Origin: Bacillota bacterium
Lineage (GTDB): Bacteria > Bacillota > Clostridia > Lachnospirales > Lachnospiraceae
Reading direction: 5' to 3'
Assembly (NCBI GenBank): GCA_023458855.1
Contig: JAEWWQ010000366.1
Span: 1 to 5,304 of the forward strand
Length of the DNA: 5,304 bases
Positions within the stretch are counted from its first letter, which is position 1. Each line of letters begins with the position of its first letter. Below the pieces are notes generated by a model. That model saw nothing but the letters and a program-made list of their open reading frames with translations. It was not told where the DNA came from and did no database searches. The translations under genes and the position numbers were made by a program. Positions 1 to 5,089 of the stretch are shown piece after piece.

Positions 1-207
1 CTGTACCAGTAAAGGAGTTCCTCTGATGATATCCACATAAATCTTTGTCATTGTTTTCAGTGCTCTATTGCCTGATACACTGAATAATCCGAATATAATA
101 CCCAGAATTGATGCAAAAAATAAAGACATTGCTGTCAATTTTAATGTATAAAGCAATGCTGAAACAAATGAAGGAAAATACTGAATAAATAATTCTATAA
201 GCTTCAC
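1..207 (-). CDS. Amino-acid ABC transporter permease, HisM type (N-terminal part, runs off the left edge)
   Basis: Membrane subunit of a polar amino-acid importer; it would form the channel, with a family 3 binding protein delivering substrate and an ATPase driving transport. Only 69 residues are present. They begin MKLIELFIQYFPSF and contain one long hydrophobic stretch at about residues 14-43, including YTLKLTAMSLFFASILG, which matches the first transmembrane segment and the 'TLkls' signature of HisM-type permeases. At about residues 57-69 comes YVDIIRGTPLLVQ, a near-consensus form of the conserved 'YvevfRgtPLlvQ' segment. The cytoplasmic EAA loop would lie outside the window. The start is GTG at 207-205, chosen because a perfect AGGAGG sits 7 nt upstream and the reading frame stays open to the edge. 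The gene lies downstream of the binding-protein gene on the same strand, as in many Firmicutes importers. The exact substrate (glutamine, cystine, arginine or other) cannot be told. Confidence 0.93.
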   Translation of the reverse strand, partial: MKLIELFIQYFPSFVSALLYTLKLTAMSLFFASILGIIFGLFSVSGNRALKTMTKIYVDIIRGTPLLVQ

Positions 208-214
208 TTTCTTA

Positions 215-220
215 CCTCCT
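215..220 (-). promoter_or_regulatory. Ribosome binding site deciding the GTG start of the permease
   Basis: A perfect AGGAGG reads leftward here and is followed after 7 nt (TAAGAAA) by GTG at 207-205. There is no ATG at a suitable distance, so this site fixes the unusual start codon. Confidence 0.85.
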
Positions 221-254
221 GTTTTTAATCCCCTTATCCCATATACTGGTTAAA

Positions 255-283
255 AGTATAGCATAAGTGTTTTCATATAAAAA
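255..283 (-). promoter_or_regulatory. Probable internal extended -10 promoter for the permease
   Basis: On the minus strand TATACT (260-255) is preceded directly by TGC, giving an extended -10 element (TGnTATACT). The -35 position 17 nt upstream is only TTTTTA (283-278), a 3 of 6 match to TTGACA, so recognition would rest on the extended -10. It lies between the preceding hairpin terminator and the permease ribosome binding site, where a promoter would let the permease be expressed independently of the binding-protein gene. This is inferred from motifs only, in an AT-rich region where chance matches are common. Confidence 0.5.
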
Positions 284-310
284 GCATTTATGTTGTACTT
301 TTAGCAATTT

Positions 311-355
311 TATATAAAATAGAAAACTTCCAAAACCAATGTTCCAGAAGTTTTC
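311..355 (-). terminator. Weak intergenic terminator or attenuator after the binding-protein gene
   Basis: GAAAACTTC (355-347) pairs perfectly with GAAGTTTTC (330-322). A further 3-bp GTT/AAC pairing (343-341 with 336-334) is possible inside the 16-nt loop. The hairpin is followed leftward by the T-rich run TATTTTATAT. It starts about 37 nt beyond the binding-protein stop codon. The stem is AT-rich and has an internal loop, so termination is probably incomplete. A leaky terminator here would give more binding protein than permease from one transcript, a common arrangement in ABC import operons. Confidence 0.6.
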
Positions 356-392
356 CATTCACAAAATCCTAATAGATATTTATCGAAACAGT

Positions 393-1223
393 CTATTTTG
401 CAATATATGTGTTGATAATCTCATCATACTTCCCACTTGCCTTTAAGTTAGCAAGACCATCATTGAACATCTTTACTAATTCTGGATTCGCACCTTTCAT
501 AGTTGCAAATCCGTATGAATTTCCTGCTTCCATCTCCAGAGGCATCTTAAGTTCCATTCCTCTTGAAATCTCATATCCCATAACCGGATAGTCTTCAAAA
601 CAAGCTACACTGTTGCCAGCCAGAACATCCTGGTACATGCTTGCAGAATCTTCAAACTGAGTTACTGTAAATCCGATTTCTTCTGCTTTTGCTTCTGCAA
701 AAGTACATCCTTCTGTACCAACTTTAGCAGCTACTGTCTTGCCTGCCAGATCTTCATACGCAGCAATGTCCGAATCTTTTGCTACTGCCATGCCAACGCC
801 TGATTCAAAATATGCATCTGAGAAATCATACTTTGCCTGACGCTCTTCTGTAATAGACATACCCGCGATAACACCATCGCATTGCCCTGCTTCTAATGCT
901 GTTACAGCCGCTGAGAATCCCAAGCTTTGCAATTCATACTCAAAACCCTGATCTTCTGCAATTGCTGCTAATAAATCCAGATCAATACCAACTCTTTCAC
1001 CCTTTTCATTTTCAAATTCAAATGGGGCAAATGTCGTATCTGTTGCAATAATGTATTTTTTCCCTGTTGTGTCTGCAGCTGCTTCTGTTGTTGCTTCTGC
1101 TGCCTGGGTTGTTACTTCTTCTGCTGTCGCAGGTGTTTTTGTTGTGTCTGCCGCTTTGTTGCCACATCCTGCTAACGAGAATGTCATAACACCAACCAGC
1201 ATAAGTGCTAATACTTTTTTCAT
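393..1223 (-). CDS. Amino-acid ABC transporter substrate-binding lipoprotein (family 3)
   Basis: Extracytoplasmic solute-binding protein, 276 residues, that captures a polar amino acid and hands it to the membrane permease. Residues 1-20 form a lipoprotein signal peptide (MKKVLALMLV...) with lipobox LAGC; Cys20 would be acylated after cleavage, tethering the protein to the outer face of the membrane. Residues 22-54 are a low-complexity Ala/Thr/Glu linker. The SBP_bac_3 fold (PF00497) runs from about 57 to 275, with the 'ATDTTFAPFEF' opening (60-70), the family signature around GIDLDLLAAIA (79-89), MSITEER (122-128) and DFSDAYF (133-139). Likely ligand contacts by family analogy are Asp62, Phe68, Arg128 (amino-acid carboxylate), Thr170 and Asp211 (amino group). 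The start is the ATG at 1223, with AGGAGGG 7 nt upstream and a signal peptide immediately after it; an in-frame ATG at 1346 is rejected. The permease follows after about 185 nt. The ligand is unknown. Confidence 0.95.
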   Translation of the reverse strand: MKKVLALMLVGVMTFSLAGCGNKAADTTKTPATAEEVTTQAAEATTEAAADTTGKKYIIATDTTFAPFEFENEKGERVGIDLDLLAAIAEDQGFEYELQSLGFSAAVTALEAGQCDGVIAGMSITEERQAKYDFSDAYFESGVGMAVAKDSDIAAYEDLAGKTVAAKVGTEGCTFAEAKAEEIGFTVTQFEDSASMYQDVLAGNSVACFEDYPVMGYEISRGMELKMPLEMEAGNSYGFATMKGANPELVKMFNDGLANLKASGKYDEIINTYIAK

Positions 1224-1230
1224 GATTTTC

Positions 1231-1237
1231 CCTCCTA
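1231..1237 (-). promoter_or_regulatory. Ribosome binding site fixing the binding-protein start
   Basis: A strong AGGAGGG-type Shine-Dalgarno sequence (TTTTAGGAGGG) lies 7 nt before ATG 1223. It places the start at the lipoprotein signal peptide rather than 41 codons upstream. Confidence 0.85.
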
Positions 1238-1244
1238 AAACTAC

Positions 1245-1263
1245 TATCTGCATGATGCAGATA
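1245..1263 (-). promoter_or_regulatory. Perfect 9-1-9 inverted repeat in the binding-protein leader (candidate operator or hairpin)
   Basis: TATCTGCATGATGCAGATA is a perfect palindrome of 9-bp arms around one central base. It lies between the predicted transcription start (about 1302) and the ribosome binding site, ending about 8 nt upstream of the latter. As DNA, its odd-centred symmetry suits a dimeric repressor. As RNA it could form a 7-bp stem with a 5-nt loop next to the Shine-Dalgarno sequence. No regulator is recognised, and the function is inferred. Confidence 0.45.
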
Positions 1264-1308
1264 AAACTGTCAGTTACCATATCCGCATGAATTGCAAATA
1301 CGTTAGTA

Positions 1309-1337
1309 AATATACCACATAGCTGCGCATCCGTCAA
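1309..1337 (-). promoter_or_regulatory. Sigma-A-type promoter of the substrate-binding protein gene
   Basis: -35 TTGACG (1337-1332), a 17-bp spacer and -10 TATATT (1314-1309), with TGG just before the -10 making an extended -10. Each hexamer matches consensus at 5 of 6 positions. Predicted transcription start is near 1302, giving a leader of about 80 nt before ATG 1223. The promoter follows the rnpB terminator, so the transporter locus is a separate transcription unit. Confidence 0.8.
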
Positions 1338-1426
1338 ATCCGGCACAACGCTTTTTTATACCTGCGCTCAGACTTTAAATTCACAATATGCTTCTGCCAG
1401 CAGAACATTTTCCTCATTGCTCGCGT

Positions 1427-1472
1427 AAATAAAAATTACATCCTTATGGACACATAAAGATGTAATTTTTAT
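1427..1472 (-). terminator. Rho-independent terminator of rnpB (20-bp stem)
   Basis: The arms at 1472-1453 and 1448-1429 form a 20-bp stem with a single G-U pair and a 4-nt TGTC loop. On the minus strand the descending arm ends in ATTTTTAT followed by TT, supplying the U-tract. The hairpin abuts the last base of the rnpB P1 helix (1473) with no gap. The ascending arm also places a T-run on the plus strand, so the hairpin could work in both directions, although no plus-strand gene reads into it here. Confidence 0.88.
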
Positions 1473-1826
1473 CTTATAAGCCGGACGATAAGCCGGGTTA
1501 TGTCATTGAATGATCATCTGTCTAGAACTACTGTTACCAATAGCTTCAAGCGACCTACCTGAAAGCACGACGGGCAATCGTATTGCTTTCTTTTTGGTCT
1601 TGCTTCGAATGGGGTTTACATATGCCTTTCTTGTTACCAAGAAAGCGGTAGTCTCTTAAGCTGCCTTTCCACCCTTACTTCACATATGTGAAGCGGTACA
1701 TTTCTGTTGCACTAGCCTTGGAGTCGCCTCCACCGGACGTTATCCGGCATTCTGCCCTGTGAAGCCCGGACTTTCCTCACCTGTAACCTTACATTACAGC
1801 CGCGATCATTTGTCCGACTTATAAGC
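1473..1826 (-). ncRNA. rnpB: RNase P RNA, class A (ribozyme subunit of ribonuclease P)
   Basis: Catalytic RNA that, with the RnpA protein, removes the 5' leader of precursor tRNAs. About 353 nt. The conserved 5' core GAGGAAAGTCCGGGCTTC is at 1778-1761. The 3' core, including AGACAGATGATCATT and ACATAACCCGGCTTATC, is at 1523-1487. P1 is a 14-bp helix (1825-1812 with 1486-1473, one G-U pair). P2 is AATGATC with GATCATT. Other typical elements are AGTGCAACAGA, AAGGGTGGAAAGG, and the AGGTAGG segment near 1560-1554, whose GGU would pair with the tRNA CCA end. Two hairpins capped by GTAA tetraloops (CTTTCTTG-GTAA-CAAGAAAG and CTATTG-GTAA-CAGTAG) fit the docking loops L14 and L18, which with the P13-P17 region indicates class A rather than Bacillus class B. 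P3 is reduced to a 6-bp hairpin. Ends are set by P1 and the promoter; the 5' nucleotide may be off by one or two. Confidence 0.97.
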
Positions 1827-1832
1827 CTAAAT

Positions 1833-1861
1833 AATATACCATATTCACTTCTGAGTGGCAA
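1833..1861 (-). promoter_or_regulatory. Promoter of rnpB
   Basis: -35 TTGCCA (1861-1856), a 17-bp spacer and -10 TATATT (1838-1833), preceded by TGG as an extended -10. The expected start, 6-7 nt downstream, is at about 1826, the base just before the P1 helix, so promoter and RNA structure agree independently. The -35 begins only 11 nt after the stop codon of the upstream kinase gene. Confidence 0.85.
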
Positions 1862-1871
1862 GTCCTGTTAT

Positions 1872-3536
1872 CTATACGTTAAAATAACTGCCGCCGACAA
1901 ATTCTCGCATAATTGAATTTTTAGGCAGAATATCACTGCTGATACCCAGAAAATATTCCAAAAATTTTAAAAGTCTTTTTGCTTCAAAATATTCCGGCTC
2001 CCCCTTTTTTATACCAAATAATAAAGGCTCTGCGTACTGCTTCAGAACTGCAAGCTCATATATTAAAGCAGAATTGAACATCGCATCTGCACTCTCCTGA
2101 TAAGGAAATATATTTTCTTCCTCACCGCGTCTTACAGAGGGCCACATTTCAATTGTGCGTTTTGCAGAAATGCCCCTTGTTCTTGCATCCCTTACCATCC
2201 GGCGCAATAATCGTCCATCAGTCGTCGGGATACGGTTGTGTTCATCTACATTCAATGTCGTTAATGCGCTGATATATATTTTGTATTTACTTTCACTCGG
2301 GAGTGCATAAGACATTGCATCATTCAGTCCATGGATCCCTTCAATTACCAATACATCTTCCACTCCAAGCTTCTTCACATTTCCTTTATATTCCCGCTTT
2401 CCGCTCTTAAAATTGAAGGTAGGGATCTCTACTTCCTTTCCTTTTAATAAGTCCGACATATCCTTGTTAAATTGTTCCACATCAATTGCTTCCAGGCACT
2501 CAAAGTTATAGTCCCCATTTTCATCCCTTGGTGTTTTTTCCCGATTCACAAAGTAATCATCCACACCTATTGCATGAGGTACCAGACCGAGTGTTCGGAG
2601 CTGGATCGATAACCGGTAAGAAAAAGAAGTCTTTCCCGAGGAAGAAGGTCCTGCAATCATAATAAATTTTATGCCCCCACGGTTCGCGATATCTTTGGCA
2701 ATCTCACTGATTCTTCTTTCCTGTAATGCTTCCTGCACCAGTACCATCTCACCAGCCCTGCCATAACATATCTCGTTATTCAGATCACCTACCGTATCAA
2801 TCTGCATCTTGATACCCCATTCTGTTGTTCTGATCAGGGTATCAAATAACTTTTCTCTCGGCAGGAACGGAGCAATCTTTGCAGGATTGCTCTTATTAGG
2901 CAGCAACAGCATAAATCCCTCATGATAAGGTATCAAATCAAAATATTTGATATAGCCTGCATTGGGTAACATATAGCCATAAAAATAATCATAGAAGCCA
3001 TCCATTTCATACACATTAATTGTGGAACTTCTCCGGTAACGGAACAACTTGACTTTGTCTATCATGCCACGCTCTTCGAACAGCGCAATCGCATCATCCA
3101 GGGAATAGCTTTGCTTGATAATAGGTCGTTTGTCTTGTACCAGTTCATGCATGCGCGCTTTTACCTTGTCAATTAGCTCCTGCCCGATTGTAAAGTCTCC
3201 TTTTGCACTACAATACAGACCGTCACCAATCGTAAATTCTACTTTTATTTTTTTTATGCTTTTGGTTCCAACCACATCATGAATTGATTTTGCCAGTAAC
3301 AATAGTGCAGTTCTGGAATACGTTTTATGCCCAATAGCATCTTTTAAGGTAACAAAAGTTATTGTACAATCCTTTTTTACCTTCTTTATTAATTCCTGAA
3401 TTTTCCCGTCAACAATAACTGCTGCAATTAATCCTGCATACTGTCCCTGGTACTCAGCCGCTATTTCTTCATATGTTATATCCTTAGGATACTCTTTCTT
3501 CAATCCGTCTATGGTAACCACCACTTGATTTTCCAT
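1872..3536 (-). CDS. Nucleoside (uridine) kinase-like protein with threonyl-tRNA-synthetase-like N-terminal TGS and editing-type domains
   Basis: A 554-residue cytoplasmic protein, probably an ATP-dependent kinase of the uridine kinase/phosphoribulokinase family (PF00485); the true substrate is unknown. Residues 1-65 resemble a TGS domain (VVVTIDGLKKEYPKDITYEE). Residues 70-250 resemble the editing region of ThrRS, including RMHELV and IKQSYSLDDAIALFEERG. The expected zinc/catalytic His and Cys residues are absent: Tyr73 and Ala77 replace HxxxH, and Phe185 and Met189 replace the Cys/His pair. The kinase domain (about 288-510) has Walker A GPSSSGKTS (296-304), VDDYF (325-329), a VLVIEGIHGLN strand (395-405) and the arginine-rich RLLRRMVRDARTRG (442-455). 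Ordinary uridine kinases are about 200-230 residues, so more than half the protein is extra. The start is ATG 3536, with AAGAGG 6 nt upstream; an ATG 7 codons earlier lacks a ribosome site. It is the last protein gene of the rpoD string, 27 nt after the nif3-like gene. Confidence 0.88.
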   Translation of the reverse strand: MENQVVVTIDGLKKEYPKDITYEEIAAEYQGQYAGLIAAVIVDGKIQELIKKVKKDCTITFVTLKDAIGHKTYSRTALLLLAKSIHDVVGTKSIKKIKVEFTIGDGLYCSAKGDFTIGQELIDKVKARMHELVQDKRPIIKQSYSLDDAIALFEERGMIDKVKLFRYRRSSTINVYEMDGFYDYFYGYMLPNAGYIKYFDLIPYHEGFMLLLPNKSNPAKIAPFLPREKLFDTLIRTTEWGIKMQIDTVGDLNNEICYGRAGEMVLVQEALQERRISEIAKDIANRGGIKFIMIAGPSSSGKTSFSYRLSIQLRTLGLVPHAIGVDDYFVNREKTPRDENGDYNFECLEAIDVEQFNKDMSDLLKGKEVEIPTFNFKSGKREYKGNVKKLGVEDVLVIEGIHGLNDAMSYALPSESKYKIYISALTTLNVDEHNRIPTTDGRLLRRMVRDARTRGISAKRTIEMWPSVRRGEEENIFPYQESADAMFNSALIYELAVLKQYAEPLLFGIKKGEPEYFEAKRLLKFLEYFLGISSDILPKNSIMREFVGGSYFNV

Positions 3537-3542
3537 GCACTG

Positions 3543-3551
3543 CCTCTTTCC
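3543..3551 (-). promoter_or_regulatory. Ribosome binding site deciding the kinase start
   Basis: GGAAAGAGG ends 6 nt before ATG 3536. The alternative ATG at 3557 is preceded only by TATAAAAAGAA, which has no Shine-Dalgarno match, so the shorter 554-residue product is preferred. Confidence 0.7.
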
Positions 3552-3563
3552 TGCCATTTCTTT

Positions 3564-4346
3564 TTATACTGTCCTGATTGGATCCTGCTCCTTTAGATTG
3601 CAAATAAAAATCTTAGGAATCTCCCTGACAAAAAATTCTTTCATATATGGTGTAAATATTTTTTCCAATCCAAAATGACCCGCATCAATAATCATGAGTC
3701 CGCGTTCCATTGCATCCAATGCTTCATGATGTTTAATATCACCTGTTATTAATACATCAACAGAAGCCGCCAATGCAGCCGGGATCATATCACCACCTGC
3801 ACCCGGCGATATTGCTGCTTTCTCAACGGTTGCATTTAATTCTCCATAGACGCGCACATGTTCCAATGAAAAAACCTGCTTTATATATTCCGCACATTCC
3901 TCCACTGACATAATTCTGGGTAATCTGCCGTATCTTCCGATGCCTTCATTGGCAATCTCATCTTCATACGTAACTTCTAATACTCTGCGATTCTGGAGAC
4001 TGATCTCATCTGCTGCTGCATCTGCCATTCCCATGATGTCAAAATTCGTATGCATTGCGTAATAACTAATATCATTTTGCAATAGTTTCACAAGACGTCT
4101 GCCGATAAAATCATCTGTATTCACATTCTTTACCGCTCTGAAAATAAGCGGATGATGGGTAATCAGCATATCAGCCTGTTGTTCTATCGCCTGGTTAATT
4201 ATCTCCTGGGTGGCATCTACAGCAATTGCCACCCGAAGAACTTCCTTATCTCTTCTTCCTGCCAATAGCCCCACATTATCCCACTCTTCTGCAAAGGAAG
4301 GTGGGGATAGCTCTTCCAGTTTGTGAATGATGTCAGTACATTTCAT
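3564..4346 (-). CDS. Nif3-family dinuclear metal centre protein (YbgI/YqfO-like)
   Basis: A 260-residue member of the NIF3 family (PF01784), toroidal hexamers with a two-metal site in each subunit. Databases often label it 'GTP cyclohydrolase 1 type 2', but its physiological reaction is not settled. The typical opening is EELSPPSFAEEWDNVGLLAG (11-30). The metal ligands are visible by analogy with E. coli YbgI: His64-His65 in LITHHPLIF, Asp103 in HTNFD, and His224/Glu228 in DAGHFGLE. PGAGGDM (181-187) and LITGDIKHHEAL (199-210) are also family signatures. This is the short form, lacking the PII/CutA-like insertion of about 100 residues found in B. subtilis YqfO. The ATG at 4346 has AAGGAG 7 nt upstream, and that site overlaps the trmK stop codon (TAAGGAG). 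The trmK-nif3 pairing next to sigA is conserved in Firmicutes, hinting at a linked but unproven role. Confidence 0.95.
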   Translation of the reverse strand: MKCTDIIHKLEELSPPSFAEEWDNVGLLAGRRDKEVLRVAIAVDATQEIINQAIEQQADMLITHHPLIFRAVKNVNTDDFIGRRLVKLLQNDISYYAMHTNFDIMGMADAAADEISLQNRRVLEVTYEDEIANEGIGRYGRLPRIMSVEECAEYIKQVFSLEHVRVYGELNATVEKAAISPGAGGDMIPAALAASVDVLITGDIKHHEALDAMERGLMIIDAGHFGLEKIFTPYMKEFFVREIPKIFICNLKEQDPIRTV

Positions 4347-4357
4347 AGCTCTTCTCC

Positions 4358-5089
4358 TTAGTTCTCCCTGTAAAAGCTTTGCGCATGCCGTATTTCTTCC
4401 AGTTCCTTTTTCAATTCCCTAATTCTTAACCGCTGTTTCTCTGTCTGAAGTGTTTCTTCCGACAACGCCGCTATCAGTTGTTCCACATTTTGGTATTTTT
4501 TCTGTAAAAAAGATTGTAATACCGCATTTTTATTTTCCAACAATAGTCTTCCATATTTATCATAGAACGCGTACTCTGATCCTCCTGCTGATTCCTTTTC
4601 CAATTCAACTGAAAAGGCCGGCACCGCACGCATCATCGGATAATACTTTTCTTCTTCAAAAATCATATTTTCCTCTGTAATGGAAAAACCTGTCTGACGC
4701 AAATACTGTCGTACCAAATGAATCTCTGACTGAGGCTGTAAAATAATTTCCTTTACATAAGGGACTACGTTCTTCCCCTCTTCCAGGATTCTGATCATCA
4801 GTTTTCCACCCATTCCTGCACAAAGTAAAGTATCAGCTTCCGTTGGCAGAAGTTTTGCCAATCCATCCGATAAGCGTGTCTCTATGTATGGCAAAAGTCC
4901 ATGCTGCAAAATATGTTCTTTCGCCTTTTTCAAAGGCCCTGCATTCACATCCATAGCAATTACCGAAGGTGAAATATGATGTTCTATCAGATAAATAGGC
5001 ACATAGCCATGGTCACAGCCTATATCTGCAACTCTGTTTCCTGTTGTAACCATATCTGCAACTGCCAACAATCTTTTTGATAACTCCAT
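4358..5089 (-). CDS. trmK: tRNA (adenine(22)-N1)-methyltransferase TrmK
   Basis: SAM-dependent enzyme of 243 residues that methylates N1 of adenine 22 in the D-arm/core of certain tRNAs; cytoplasmic. The N-terminal Rossmann methyltransferase domain (about 1-160) shows ADIGCDHGYVP (21-31, SAM-binding motif I), AMDVNAGPL (45-53, acidic motif II with Asp47), RLSDGL (72-77), CAGMGG (90-95) and LQPQSE (117-122), all characteristic of the TrmK/YqfN family (COG2384). Residues of about 184-237 are Glu/Lys/Gln/Leu-rich and likely form the helical, coiled-coil-like C-terminal domain of this family. The start is ATG 5089, which overlaps the rpoD stop as TAATG. The upstream ribosome site is weak (AAAGGA lies 12 nt away), so translation is probably coupled to rpoD. 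The stop codon lies inside the ribosome binding site of the next gene. B. subtilis has the same order, sigA-yqfN(trmK)-yqfO. Confidence 0.95.
   Translation of the reverse strand: MELSKRLLAVADMVTTGNRVADIGCDHGYVPIYLIEHHISPSVIAMDVNAGPLKKAKEHILQHGLLPYIETRLSDGLAKLLPTEADTLLCAGMGGKLMIRILEEGKNVVPYVKEIILQPQSEIHLVRQYLRQTGFSITEENMIFEEEKYYPMMRAVPAFSVELEKESAGGSEYAFYDKYGRLLLENKNAVLQSFLQKKYQNVEQLIAALSEETLQTEKQRLRIRELKKELEEIRHAQSFYREN

Noticed and set aside
1051..1290. Plus-strand ORF of 79 codons opposite the signal peptide and linker
   Set aside because: It is the antisense reading of the Ala/Thr-rich linker, with no ribosome site, no promoter and no recognisable domain. The plus-strand ORFs at 409-591 and 4450-4680 are rejected for the same reason.
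1280..1300. Possible ArgR (ARG box) site around GCATGAATTGCA
   Set aside because: Only one TGAAT half is present. The required ATTCA partner four bases away is missing on both strands.
1224..1302. Riboswitch or T-box in the binding-protein leader
   Set aside because: The leader is only about 80 nt, with one simple palindrome. No T-box AGGGTGGNACCGCG motif, terminator/antiterminator pair or known riboswitch core is visible.
393..1346. Longer binding-protein reading frame starting at ATG 1346 (adds 41 residues)
   Set aside because: The extra codons cover the promoter, the transcription start and the leader palindrome, have no ribosome site, and would bury the lipoprotein signal peptide. ATG 1223 with AGGAGGG is clearly better.
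1334..1417. Minus-strand 27-codon ORF (MRKMFCWQKH...) upstream of the binding-protein gene, considered as a leader peptide
   Set aside because: It ends inside the -35 box, so it is outside the predicted transcript. It also lacks a good ribosome site and has no amino-acid run suggestive of attenuation.
1839..1858. Hairpin CCACT-CAGA-AGTG as a terminator of the kinase gene
   Set aside because: The stem is only 4 bp, there is no following T-run, and it lies within the rnpB promoter spacer.
3534..3557. Kinase start at ATG 3557 (adds MAGKRQC)
   Set aside because: There is no Shine-Dalgarno sequence before it, whereas AAGAGG lies 6 nt before ATG 3536 and the TGS-like domain begins right after that start. 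The longer form remains possible but less likely.
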